A stretch of 64,000 bases of DNA from Propionibacteriaceae bacterium (GCA_009780915.1 WQZD01000016.1:1-64000), one strand, 5' to 3'. Positions 7,637-16,323 are shown, numbered from the stretch's first letter. The notes: a model not told the origin generated them from the sequence alone. A program made the numbers and translations.

Positions 7637-9024
7637 GAGCGATCACTCCTCGGCGCCACAGGAACGTGGGCGCGTGAGAGTGCCAGCGATGCTCGCCGCG
7701 CACGGGCTTTGACGATGACGACGACGACCGTGGCCGTGAGCAGGACGGCGATCAACCCGGCGAAGGGGGCCGTGCGCGACGTCAGGCCGGTGGGGGTGAT
7801 CAGGGATCGGCTGTGCGTGTAGTTCATGGCAGTCCCCCCTTCTCGGACAGTGCCCCCCATCTTGTAAGCCTTGTCAAAATGGTAGGAGAGCTGTCCATCC
7901 TCGACCAGGTCGAGGCTCGTGACGTACCCGGAATCTGATGCGAACCGAGGCTCCACCGTGCAGAAGACGCCCACGGCCGCGTCGACGATCCGGAGACTCT
8001 GACCGTGCTTGAGCTGGAACGTCGTGTACGTGGGCTTCTCCGAGGAACTCCCGTACGGCCCCACCTTGATGAAGGAATATCCCTTGCCTGTTGCGTCTGT
8101 GCCGATGTCCTCGGCAGCCGCATTGTCGACGGGGTCGATCACCACGCCGTCTTGGACGATGTATCCGCGATAGTAGGCGGGGAGATAGTCCCAGCTCGGG
8201 AACGTGCCCAGGTTACAGTCGATGATGTAACTGAAGTACCGCTGCTTATTGATGAACGACCCTGTGACCGTCGTGGACACCGTGAAGGTCGACTCGGTCA
8301 CTGGGTCAGGGTCCGCCGGGTCGACAGGGCCGTTGGTGTGGACGTAGTAATTATGGAAGCCCATCGGCGATGTGCCGCATGAATACATGCATCCCTCGGG
8401 CCTGGGCATGGGGTCCATCTTCCCCCCGGGACTGTAGACGTCTTCCCACTCGGCTTGCCCGACGACAGAGTGCACATACACGCCACCGGTGCTCCGGTTG
8501 GCCACCTCCAGCGTCAAAGTGATCTGTCGGGTCGAGTAGGCGAGCTGCCCATGGTTGGGGTCCAGCTCGGGGATGGTCGTCGGACGTTGCGTGATGTAGT
8601 AGACGTACACACCGGCGTGGGGAAAGACCGCGTCGGCGAGGATGTCCGACGTCTGCCCGTAATAGGTGACCATTGGCGACGACCCGTCATCCTCGGTGCA
8701 ACCTGACAGGCACGCCATCTGGCTGGGATCTAGTTGGACGGTCCCGAGGTCCGGCATCGCACCAGTGGCGTCGCTGGATGTGACGCCGTCCACGCTGACC
8801 GGGGTCACGTCGTAGACGAACCCCACATCGGGCGACTTCGTCCCACCGAGCATGTGGAGCGTCTCTTTGATGGTGACAGCGATCGACTCGTCCTCATCTT
8901 GCGCCTGATACACCCCGTTCTTGTTCGTGTACGCGGCGGCGGGTTGCGTCCCCACGAGGGCGACGCTCCCGGCCAGGAGGACGGCGGCCAGCAACGCGGT
9001 GGCCTGGGTCATGATCCGTTTCAT
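7633..9024 (-). CDS. FctA-like pilin D
   Basis: The product has 463 residues: a signal peptide (MKRIMTQATALLAAVLLAGS..., cleavage after AAA), an FctA/Spy0128-like linkage domain with GQTSDIL and FPHAGVYVYYITQRP at about residues 125-155, a second domain beginning ESTFTVSTTVTG, and a sorting region with ITPTG at about 409, a membrane helix and a basic tail. The tail is longer than in the other pilins. It is a close paralogue of pilin B, down to the signal peptide (MKR-MTQATALLAA). I start it at the ATG at 9024, which begins the signal peptide, rather than 60 codons upstream. It follows pilin C by 35 bases. By analogy with FctA it should be polymerised by the operon's sortase. Confidence 0.82.
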   Translation of the reverse strand: MKRIMTQATALLAAVLLAGSVALVGTQPAAAYTNKNGVYQAQDEDESIAVTIKETLHMLGGTKSPDVGFVYDVTPVSVDGVTSSDATGAMPDLGTVQLDPSQMACLSGCTEDDGSSPMVTYYGQTSDILADAVFPHAGVYVYYITQRPTTIPELDPNHGQLAYSTRQITLTLEVANRSTGGVYVHSVVGQAEWEDVYSPGGKMDPMPRPEGCMYSCGTSPMGFHNYYVHTNGPVDPADPDPVTESTFTVSTTVTGSFINKQRYFSYIIDCNLGTFPSWDYLPAYYRGYIVQDGVVIDPVDNAAAEDIGTDATGKGYSFIKVGPYGSSSEKPTYTTFQLKHGQSLRIVDAAVGVFCTVEPRFASDSGYVTSLDLVEDGQLSYHFDKAYKMGGTVREGGTAMNYTHSRSLITPTGLTSRTAPFAGLIAVLLTATVVVVIVKARARRASLALSRAHVPVAPRSDRS

Positions 9025-9059
9025 GGTGTGCTCTTTCTCTCGTGCCAATGCGGGTCGGG

Positions 9060-10427
9060 TCATCGGGAAGCCCGCCGACGGGACCGGGACGTCAGGACGA
9101 CGAATGCGGCCACCGCCACGACCAACAGGACGATGAGCGCCAAGAACGGGGCGCCAGTCGACGCCACGCCCGTCAAGGTGACCATCGCCCGCTGGTTGTC
9201 CCACGCGACCGCGTTCACCCGCTCACCGATCACCTGCGACGGCACCGTCACCGGGGAGTCCTTCGGACCAATGACGGACGCCGCGACCGCGGAATCCGTC
9301 GTCACCTTGTACGACGGGGAGTACAACGTCGGCGTGGCCTGCGTCAACACATACCGGGTCCCCACCGGGGCGTTCACGATCACCACCTTCTGACCGCTCT
9401 TCAACGTGAACGACGTGGCCGACGTGGCCGACACCTCGATGAACCCGTACCCGTTGTCCGTGTCGTCATGGCCGATGATCCCCGCATCCGCGTTCGGCGC
9501 CGGATCGACGACCGCGCCGGAGGACACCACATACGCCTTGTAGAACGCCGGCGGATCAGTGACCAAGGAGTTGACGGCGAGCGTGATCTCGTACGGGAAC
9601 TGAAGCTCCTTGTTCGCCAACAGACCGGAGGCGATCATCGACACGTCGAGCGTGGACTCCGTGACCGGGTTCGGATCAGCGGGGTCCACCGCGCCATTCG
9701 TTTTCCAATACGTGCTCGCGAACACCATCTGGGAGCACGGGAATGTGCCATGCGCGCCCGGCGTGGGATCCACCTTCACCGCGTCAGAGGAGGGCCCGGT
9801 CCACTTGTCCCACTCCGAGGAGTCGACCACAGTGACCGCGTACACATATGTCCCCGAGCCCTGGGCCTGGTTCTCCACGTACACGGTCATGGTGTACGCG
9901 GCGTCGGAGTAGGAGAGGTTTTGATGGGGGCGATTCGTGTCTATGCCCGGGTTGGTGTCCGCCCGCTCGGTGATCGAGTAGACGTACACCCCGGCGTGCG
10001 GGAAGACCACGGGAGCGAGGATGTCACCCGACTCCTGATAGTAGGTGTCCACACCAGTGGCCGCGTCCTTGCCCAGCACCTTGGCGGTGGACTTCGTCAT
10101 GTGGATGCTGACGGGGTCGATCGTCGGCATCGACTCCGGTCCCTGTGTGCAGAGATAGGCGAAATCAGGGCCCCAATGGCACAGGAACGTCTCCGTGTCG
10201 AGGTCCCATCCCACGGCGTCCACATCGAAGGTGAAGGTCGTGTCGGGCACGTTCGTGCGCTCCGGCATGGCGATCTGCGCTGTGATCGCCGCGGCGACAC
10301 GGTCGCTCTCACCGTCAGCCTGGACGGCCCCGTCCTCGGTCCACGTGGATGCGAGGGCCGACGAGGCCCCCGCCAGGGCGAGGGCCGCCGCCAGGGCGAG
10401 GGCCGCGAGTGTTGTCATTTTTCGCAT
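9060..10427 (-). CDS. FctA-like pilin C
   Basis: The product has 455 residues and is a close copy of pilin A. It has a signal peptide (MRKMTTLAALALAAALALAG), a first domain with AMPERTNVPDTTFTFDV near residue 60 and ESGDILAPVVFPHAGVYVY near 130, a second domain beginning ESTLDVSMIASG, and a sorting region VTLTGVASTGAPF at about 416 followed by a membrane helix and RSRRRASR. The start at 10427 begins the signal peptide. Pilins A and C form one type, with few cysteines; B, D and E form another. Long stretches of A and C are the same in both protein and DNA, which points to recent duplication or gene conversion within the operon. Confidence 0.82.
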   Translation of the reverse strand: MRKMTTLAALALAAALALAGASSALASTWTEDGAVQADGESDRVAAAITAQIAMPERTNVPDTTFTFDVDAVGWDLDTETFLCHWGPDFAYLCTQGPESMPTIDPVSIHMTKSTAKVLGKDAATGVDTYYQESGDILAPVVFPHAGVYVYSITERADTNPGIDTNRPHQNLSYSDAAYTMTVYVENQAQGSGTYVYAVTVVDSSEWDKWTGPSSDAVKVDPTPGAHGTFPCSQMVFASTYWKTNGAVDPADPNPVTESTLDVSMIASGLLANKELQFPYEITLAVNSLVTDPPAFYKAYVVSSGAVVDPAPNADAGIIGHDDTDNGYGFIEVSATSATSFTLKSGQKVVIVNAPVGTRYVLTQATPTLYSPSYKVTTDSAVAASVIGPKDSPVTVPSQVIGERVNAVAWDNQRAMVTLTGVASTGAPFLALIVLLVVAVAAFVVLTSRSRRRASR

Positions 10428-10458
10428 GGTTGTCTTCTTTCTCTGCGTGACTGAAGTG

Positions 10459-11811
10459 TTATGTGGTGTGACGCCTGGTCGGCACGGACGCTGCTCGCCG
10501 GGCACGGGTTTTGACGATGACGACGACGGCCATAGCCGTGACCAGGATTGCGATCAGCCCGGCGAAGGGGGCCGTGTGCGACGTCAGGCCGGTGGGGGTG
10601 ACCAGTTTGCGGGTGTGCGTGAAGTTCGCGGAGTTCTCTCCCTCGTAGATGATTATCCAGGCGCCTTTCCCATCGTCGTCATAGTGGAAGGGTTTTCCGC
10701 CTTCAACGAGGTCGATGCTCGTGCTGTACCCCCACAGCCACCCGTCCTTCAGGCTCGCTATGCAGAAGGTCCCGACGGGCGCATCGACGAGATGGAGGCT
10801 CTGGCCATGCTTGAGCCTGACCGTGGTCGGGTTGTCGGACAACCAGGTGTCGATCCCAAACGACGCCACCTTGACGAAGGAGTACCCCTTCCCCGTCGCG
10901 TCGGCGCCGATGTCCTCGGGCGCGGCGTTGTCCACCGGGTCGATCACCACGCCGTCTTGGACGATGTATCCGCGGTAGTAGTCGGGCATGTCCCAGTCGA
11001 GCGGTGTGACTTGGCACTGCACCGTATAGGTGAAATAGTGCTGCCTGTTGGCGAATGGCCCGGCGACCGTCGTGGACATCGTCCAGGTGGCCTCGTTCAC
11101 CGGGTCGGGGTCGCCCGGGTCCACGGCGCCGTTGGTATGAACGTAATAGTCGTTGAAGCCCATCAGTGAGCACGACCAGCAGTACTCCGGCCTCGGCATC
11201 GGGTCGACCTTGCCACCCCCATCGATGTCGTCAGCCAGTTGCTCCCCGAGGACCGATTGCACGTACAGGCCCCCGGCGGCCTTGTTGGCCACGACCAGGG
11301 TCAACTCGCTCGTCCGGGGCGAGTAGGAGAGCTTCTCGTGGTTGACGTCCAACTGGGGGTTCGTGTCCGGCCGCTCGGTGATCCGGTAGACGTACACACC
11401 AGCGTGGGAGAAGACGGCCGAGGCGAGGATGTCGGAGGTCTGCCCATAGTAGACGATCGTCCTGTATATGTTGTCATCCTCGACACATGAGGTCCCACAC
11501 ACCATCTGGCTGGTGTCCAGTTCTGCGGGGCCGAGCTCCGGCATCGTGCCAGTGGCGTCTCCCGATTCGACGCCGTCCACGCTGACCGGGGTCACGTCGT
11601 AGACGAACCTCACATCGGGCAAGACGGTCCCCCAGGACACGCGCAGCATCTCTTTGATGGTGACGGCGAGTTTCTCGTTCTCATTTTGCGCCTGGTACGC
11701 CCCGTTCTTGCTGGTGTACGCGGCGGCGGGTTGCACGCCCGCCAGGGCGACGCTCCCCGCGAGGAGGATGGCGGCTAGAAGAGCGGTGGCCTGGGTCATC
11801 ATTCGTTTCAT
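10459..11811 (-). CDS. FctA-like pilin B
   Basis: The product has 450 residues with a signal peptide (MKRMMTQATALLAAILLAGS, cleavage after AAA), an FctA/Spy0128-like linkage domain (GQTSDILASAVFSHAGVYVY, about residues 125-145), a second domain starting EATWTMSTTVAG, and a C-terminal VTPTG sorting motif at about 404 followed by a helix and an arginine-rich tail. Paired cysteines (CGTSC, CWSC) lie at places where pilin D also has pairs, so disulphides may support the isopeptide-linked folds. It sits 35 bases after pilin A and 31 bases before pilin C, and is most like pilin D. The start at 11811 is chosen for the signal peptide. Confidence 0.82.
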   Translation of the reverse strand: MKRMMTQATALLAAILLAGSVALAGVQPAAAYTSKNGAYQAQNENEKLAVTIKEMLRVSWGTVLPDVRFVYDVTPVSVDGVESGDATGTMPELGPAELDTSQMVCGTSCVEDDNIYRTIVYYGQTSDILASAVFSHAGVYVYRITERPDTNPQLDVNHEKLSYSPRTSELTLVVANKAAGGLYVQSVLGEQLADDIDGGGKVDPMPRPEYCWSCSLMGFNDYYVHTNGAVDPGDPDPVNEATWTMSTTVAGPFANRQHYFTYTVQCQVTPLDWDMPDYYRGYIVQDGVVIDPVDNAAPEDIGADATGKGYSFVKVASFGIDTWLSDNPTTVRLKHGQSLHLVDAPVGTFCIASLKDGWLWGYSTSIDLVEGGKPFHYDDDGKGAWIIIYEGENSANFTHTRKLVTPTGLTSHTAPFAGLIAILVTAMAVVVIVKTRARRAASVPTRRHTT

Positions 11812-11846
11812 GGTGTGCCCTTTCTCTGGTAGTGATGTAGTCCGGG

Positions 11847-13211
11847 TCATCGGGAAGCCCGCCGACGCGACCGTGAGCTGAGGACGATGAACGCAGCCAC
11901 CGCCACGACCAGTAGGACGATGAGCGCCAAGAATGGGGCGCCAGTCGACGCCACCCCCGTCAACGTGACCATCGCCCGCTGGTTGTCCCACGCGACCGCG
12001 TTGACCCGCTCACCGATCACCTGCGGCAGCAACGTGACCGGCGTGTCCTTCTGACCTATGACCGACGGCGCGACCGTGGAATCCGTCGTCACCTTGTACG
12101 ACGGGGAATACAACGTCGGCGTGGCCTGCGTCAACACATACCGGGTCCCCACCGGGGCGTTCACAACCACCAACTTCTGACCACTCTTCAACGTGAACGA
12201 CGTCGGCGCCGTGGTCGACACCTCGATGAACCCGTACCCGTGGTCCGTGTCGTCATGGCCGATGATCCCCGCATCCGCGTTCGGCGCCGGATCGACCACC
12301 ACGCCGGAGGACACCACATACGCCTTGTAGAACGCCGGCGGATCCACCACCAACGAGTTCACCGCCAGCGTGATCTCATACCGGATCTGAAGCTCCCTGT
12401 TCGCCAACAGACCCGACGCGATCATCGACACATCCAACGTGGACTCCGCGACCGGGTTCGGGTCCGCCGGGTCCACCGCGCCGTTGGTCTTCCAATACGT
12501 GCTCGCGAACACCAGCTGGGAGCACGGAGACGTGCCATTGCCCCCCGGAGTGGGATCCACCTTCACGTCACTGGGTGCCCAGTACGCTTGCCTGCCTGTG
12601 GAATCGGCCATGGCGACCGCGTACACATAGGTCCCCGTGCCCTGGGTCCTGTTCTCCACGTACACGGTCATGGCGTACGCCGCGTCGGAGTAGGAGAGGT
12701 TCTGATGGGGGCGATTCGCGTCGATGCCCGGGTTGGTGTCCGTCCGCTCGGTGATCCAGTACACGTACACCCCGGCATGGGGGAAGACCACGTTGGCGAG
12801 AATGTCACCCGACTCCAAATAATAGGTGTCCACACCAGTGGCCGCGTCCTTGCCCAGCACCTTCGCGGTTGATTTCGTCATATGGATGCTGACCGGGTCG
12901 ATCTCCGGCAGGGCGAGCGTCTCTGGTGAGCACAGGTCGTTATAGCCGGTTTGCGGCCAACAGAAGGGGTCGTCGTCGATGTTCGCGTCCACGGCGTACG
13001 GCGCCACGTCGAACGTGAAGGTCGTGTCGGGCACGTTCGTGCGCTCCGGCATGGCGATCTGCGCCGTGATGGCCACCGCGATCCGGTCGTTCTCGTCGTC
13101 GGCCTGGATGGCCCCCCGCTCGTTCTGGGTGGCCGCCAGCGCCGTCTGGGTCCCTGCCAGGGCCAGTACGGCAGCCAACGCCATGGCGGACAGTGTTCGC
13201 ATCTTTCTCAT
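11847..13211 (-). CDS. FctA-like pilin A
   Basis: This is the first pilin of the operon, with 454 residues from the ATG at 13211. It has a signal peptide (MRKMRTLSAMALAAVLALAG, cleavage after ALA), an FctA/Spy0128-like domain (AMPERTNVPDTTFTFDV; FPHAGVYVYWITER), a second domain beginning ESTLDVSMIASG, then the sorting motif VTLTG at about 415, a membrane helix and RSRRRASR. The chosen start has a strong GGAAGAGGAG site. Two in-frame upstream ATGs at 13244 and 13313 each have GAGGGA-like sites; the one at 13313 overlaps the stop of the upstream gene as ATGA. They would add 11 or 34 polar residues before the signal peptide. It is nearly the same as pilin C over long stretches. Confidence 0.82.
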   Translation of the reverse strand: MRKMRTLSAMALAAVLALAGTQTALAATQNERGAIQADDENDRIAVAITAQIAMPERTNVPDTTFTFDVAPYAVDANIDDDPFCWPQTGYNDLCSPETLALPEIDPVSIHMTKSTAKVLGKDAATGVDTYYLESGDILANVVFPHAGVYVYWITERTDTNPGIDANRPHQNLSYSDAAYAMTVYVENRTQGTGTYVYAVAMADSTGRQAYWAPSDVKVDPTPGGNGTSPCSQLVFASTYWKTNGAVDPADPNPVAESTLDVSMIASGLLANRELQIRYEITLAVNSLVVDPPAFYKAYVVSSGVVVDPAPNADAGIIGHDDTDHGYGFIEVSTTAPTSFTLKSGQKLVVVNAPVGTRYVLTQATPTLYSPSYKVTTDSTVAPSVIGQKDTPVTLLPQVIGERVNAVAWDNQRAMVTLTGVASTGAPFLALIVLLVVAVAAFIVLSSRSRRRASR

Positions 13212-13231
13212 ATGTCTGTCTCCTCTTCCTT

Positions 13232-13322
13232 GTGGTTGAGTCATGGATCCCTCGTCCAGACCTGTCGGACATTGTCCATGGGTGAGGTCGGCGAGTCGTC
13301 GTGGTTGTGTCATAGGTCCCTC
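13232..13322 (-). repeat. 22-bp direct repeat carrying alternative starts of pilin A
   Basis: Two related 22-mers at 13232-13253 and 13301-13322 each hold, on the minus strand, a GAGGGA ribosome-site-like stretch followed by ATGAC and CAACCAC. Both ATGs (13244 and 13313) are in frame with pilin A. The repeat appears to have duplicated a translation-start module between the SipA-like gene and pilin A. Confidence 0.5.
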
Positions 13323-13888
13323 CACTTGATCAAGGCGATGACCTTCCCCGATGTGTCTGAAATGGCCACAGGTCCGTACATGCGCGAGTCGGTGGCGTCG
13401 GCGCGGGCGTCCCCCAGCACGAAGACCTCGCCAGGGCCGAGCGTGACGGGAAGGGCGATGCCCCCCTCGAAACGGGTGGTGGGTTGGTGGATGTCCAGCT
13501 CCTGCTGGTGGGCGCCGTTGACGATCAGGCCGTCCTCGTCGATGTCGACCGTGTCCCCCTGCACGGCGACGACGCGGCGGATGTGCGTCTCACCGTCGTA
13601 GGTCACCACCAGGAGATCCCCCATCTGGTAGGAGGTGTCGAGACGGTAGAACATCACCAGGTCGCCGTCGTTGACCGCCGGGGACATGTCCGCGTCGCCG
13701 CTGCGGGCGATCCCATGGGTGACGGTGAAGATCAGGGCGAAGACGGCGAGGATCACGCCGACCTTGATCGCGAGGTTCCCCAAGTCGCGCCACACGGACA
13801 CCGGAGCAGGGCCGGGCGTGATCGGGGCGGTGCGGTCCAGATCCGCGTCACCGGGCGCGGCGACAGGGTCGAGAGGTGTCGAGCTCAT
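13310..13888 (-). CDS. SipA-like signal peptidase homologue, catalytic dyad lost
   Basis: The product has 192 residues with one N-terminal membrane helix (about 38-60) and the signal peptidase I fold after it. In active enzymes the first box is SMxP with a nucleophilic Ser; here it reads DMSP (Asp67-Met68-Ser69-Pro70). In the second box the general-base Lys of KRV is Arg104 (HIRRVVAV). The later box GDARADATDSRMYGPV is intact, so the fold is kept. In Streptococcus pyogenes, SipA/LepA of the FctA pilus locus likewise has Asp in place of the Ser and lacks the Lys, and is needed for pilus assembly. I infer a chaperone or assembly role here too. The ATG overlaps the adhesin stop (ATGA), and it precedes the pilins. 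Confidence 0.82.
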   Translation of the reverse strand: MSSTPLDPVAAPGDADLDRTAPITPGPAPVSVWRDLGNLAIKVGVILAVFALIFTVTHGIARSGDADMSPAVNDGDLVMFYRLDTSYQMGDLLVVTYDGETHIRRVVAVQGDTVDIDEDGLIVNGAHQQELDIHQPTTRFEGGIALPVTLGPGEVFVLGDARADATDSRMYGPVAISDTSGKVIALIKWRDL

Positions 13889-16266
13889 GATCGGCCTCCT
13901 CCACGTCGATGGGCGATCCGCGCCGCGCCGACCAGACTGGCCCCCATCGCCAAGAACAGGGCGGGCAGGAGGAAGCCCGGAGCGGTGTCGGGTGTGTCGA
14001 CGCCCGTGACGGGGACGAGGACGCGGGTGTTGGTGAACTCGATCACCACGTCGTCGGCCATCGGGGCGTCGAGGGTGTCCACCCCGGTGACAGGTGTCCT
14101 CGTGGGGTCGTCGCTGCGGACGTATGAGGTGTCGTACCCGGGCACAGGCGTCTGGATCACCTCGACACGCGCGTCGGAAGGCACGTGCGAGAAGGTGAGG
14201 GAGCCGCCGTGGCTCAGGGTCACCACGCCGACGGACTCCAGAACGGATCCCAGCCCGCAGGGCGCCTCGTCCCCGTCCTGGGTGTGGCACTCGACGTCGG
14301 TCGTCAGCGGCGAGCCGTCGGCCTGGGTGAGCAGGACCGTGTACGAGAAGGCCTGGGTGCGGTCGGCGAACCCGCCGGCGACCCGTGTGGCGAGGGTCAG
14401 GGTCGTCATGGGCGCCGTCTCGCGATAAGTCACGGTGTAGAACAGGCGGGTGGGAGTGGACTCCGGCGTGGCGTCCACGATGTCGTAGGTCCGGGCGTCG
14501 AGGGTGATCGTCGCCGCCTGAGCGTCCCTGTCGTTCGGCGCGACGTGGGCGCCGGGCACGGTCATCTCCCAACGGGGCGAGGATCGATCCGGGTCACGTT
14601 GGTAGGCGACCGCGTCGAATCCCAGGGCGGGCGAAGGAAGGATGCCGCCGCCGAGGTCCATGGGGATCCCCAGCGGGTGGCCGGGGGCCAGTTCCGTGTA
14701 CGCGTCGGGGGAGTCCGGCTCGCCGGCGCCCGTGGCATGAGGATGAGAGGGGATCGACACTCCCCGAACGTTCACTGTGACCGGGGTGTAGACGGTGTCC
14801 ACGTCCAGACGCTGGAGCAGGACGCCGGGCGTGCCGTCGGCGGTCGTGTACGAGACCCGTGCCCAGTACGTCGCGTCGCGGTCGACGACCATCTCGTACC
14901 GTGTCTGGTCGTCGCCATCCTCGACCAGGTCGAGCGCCATGCCCGCCCCGCCCCGGCCGCGGTCGGACGGGGACGCCAGGAGGAAACCGTCCTCGATCTG
15001 ATCCGTCGTGAATCGCGCGGACACGAGGGAGTCCCGGAACCAGTCGACGGCGTCGACGCGGGCGCCGGCGAGGTCCCCGGCCTTGTGGTCGATGTCCACG
15101 CTCAGGATGGCCGAGCCGTACGCCTTGGCCGTCGGATCGCCGACAGACAGGGTCACCCCCGGTTGGGGGGGTGTGACCAGGATGGGGACGGGGGTCGCCA
15201 GCGGGTCGAAGGAGTCCAGGTCGTCGGGGGCGTCCACTGTCAGCTGGAAGGAGGCGCGGGCCCCGGTGGCCGGATCGACGGCCACACCTGCGTGGACGCC
15301 CGGCTCGAGCCAGAGGCAGGCCGCCCCGGTCGAGTCGGTGCGCGCGGTGTAGGGGCCGTGGGGGGTGTCGAGGGTCAGGATCACACCGGGGAGCGTCGGC
15401 AGAGTCCCTTCGGCGGCGGATGCTGTGGCGACGAGGGTCGACACGGCGACAGGGATCTGCGTGGTTCCGTCGTGGTGGAGCACGGGCTGGCCGTCCACCC
15501 GGATCTGTCCGGCGGCCGTGACCGGGCGCACCGAGCCGGAATGGATCGCGACGACGGGACGACCCGTGTCGGCGAGGGCTGGTCCCGTGTCAGCGCTGCC
15601 GATGCCCACATCGCCCGGTCCTTCGTCACCCACGCTCGTTCGCGTACCGCCGATGCCCGAGTCCGCCCGATCCCCGCCCTGAGCGTCGACGATCCCACCC
15701 TCGATGGTGAGGACGCCGGCCCGCGACCCGGTGTCGTGACGGCTGTCGGCGGTGGGATCACTCTCCAGATCGATGCCAGGGGCGCCGGGCCCGCCGCGCA
15801 CGATCAACTGGCCTGGGCCCTCGATGGTCAGGGAGCTGCCGAGACCCACGTGGATGCCCGGCTGCGGGAGACCGGCGTCCAGGGTGCTGGCGGTGGAGGA
15901 GTCGACGCGGTTGACCGAGCCCTCGGCCAGGTAGAGGGTGACCTGGGCGCCGTCGTGGACGAGCAGGGGGGTGGTGTCGGTGTCGCGGACGGCGCCGTCG
16001 AGGACGATCACAGCATGGCCCGAGGAGACGGTGATCGCGGCGGCGGGGTGTGTGGAGGATCCCGTCAGCAGGACGACCACAGGGTCGCCCCCGTCGTCAG
16101 GAGTGCCGACAATGGTTGCGTCTGTCGCGTCGTCGAGGACACGGGTGACGCGGTACGGCCCGTACATCCCGCTGGCGTCAGCCATCGCCTCGCTGGTCGC
16201 CCCGGCGTAGCCGAGGGCCCCCATTATCAAGCCCGTCAATGCGGAAGTAGCCCAGAATTGCCTCAT
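13885..16266 (-). CDS. pilus tip or anchor adhesin with beta-helix region and VPVTG sorting signal
   Basis: This is a 793-residue surface protein, the first gene of the pilus operon. The signal peptide is MRQFWATSALTGLIMGALGY with likely cleavage after AMA. Residues about 40-230 have short Gly/Asp-rich repeats (VIVLDG, VTLYLAEGS, LTIEGPGQLIVRGG, LTIEGGIVDAQGG, SGIGG) that look like a right-handed beta-helix. Fibronectin- or Cna-like beta domains follow. Near residues 615-745 there is a domain related to the second domain of the pilins (MTTLTLATRVAGGFADRTQAF). The sorting signal VPVTG at about 751 precedes a helix and basic tail; a second TPVTGVDT lies 27 residues earlier. I infer a tip adhesin, but ligand and position on the pilus are not visible from sequence. 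Confidence 0.75.
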   Translation of the reverse strand: MRQFWATSALTGLIMGALGYAGATSEAMADASGMYGPYRVTRVLDDATDATIVGTPDDGGDPVVVLLTGSSTHPAAAITVSSGHAVIVLDGAVRDTDTTPLLVHDGAQVTLYLAEGSVNRVDSSTASTLDAGLPQPGIHVGLGSSLTIEGPGQLIVRGGPGAPGIDLESDPTADSRHDTGSRAGVLTIEGGIVDAQGGDRADSGIGGTRTSVGDEGPGDVGIGSADTGPALADTGRPVVAIHSGSVRPVTAAGQIRVDGQPVLHHDGTTQIPVAVSTLVATASAAEGTLPTLPGVILTLDTPHGPYTARTDSTGAACLWLEPGVHAGVAVDPATGARASFQLTVDAPDDLDSFDPLATPVPILVTPPQPGVTLSVGDPTAKAYGSAILSVDIDHKAGDLAGARVDAVDWFRDSLVSARFTTDQIEDGFLLASPSDRGRGGAGMALDLVEDGDDQTRYEMVVDRDATYWARVSYTTADGTPGVLLQRLDVDTVYTPVTVNVRGVSIPSHPHATGAGEPDSPDAYTELAPGHPLGIPMDLGGGILPSPALGFDAVAYQRDPDRSSPRWEMTVPGAHVAPNDRDAQAATITLDARTYDIVDATPESTPTRLFYTVTYRETAPMTTLTLATRVAGGFADRTQAFSYTVLLTQADGSPLTTDVECHTQDGDEAPCGLGSVLESVGVVTLSHGGSLTFSHVPSDARVEVIQTPVPGYDTSYVRSDDPTRTPVTGVDTLDAPMADDVVIEFTNTRVLVPVTGVDTPDTAPGFLLPALFLAMGASLVGAARIAHRRGGGRS

Positions 16267-16317
16267 GTTCCCTCATCTCGGCAGAATTACTGGATCCTCC
16301 CCCTTCCGTGATTCCGC

Positions 16318-16323
16318 AGTATA
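16318..16323 (-). promoter_or_regulatory. -10 box of the pilus operon
   Basis: On the minus strand TATACT is preceded by TGGG, close to an extended -10 promoter. It lies about 50 bases before the adhesin start, which has an AGGG ribosome site. No clear -35 is seen. No comparable promoter is obvious between the later genes, whose spacings are -4 to 98 bases, so the eight genes are probably one operon. Confidence 0.5.

Noticed and set aside
13889..14572. Long N-terminal extension of the SipA-like frame
   Set aside because: The extra 228 codons are the out-of-frame shadow of the adhesin gene: Arg/Pro/His-rich, with no family similarity. The real start overlaps the adhesin stop at 13888.
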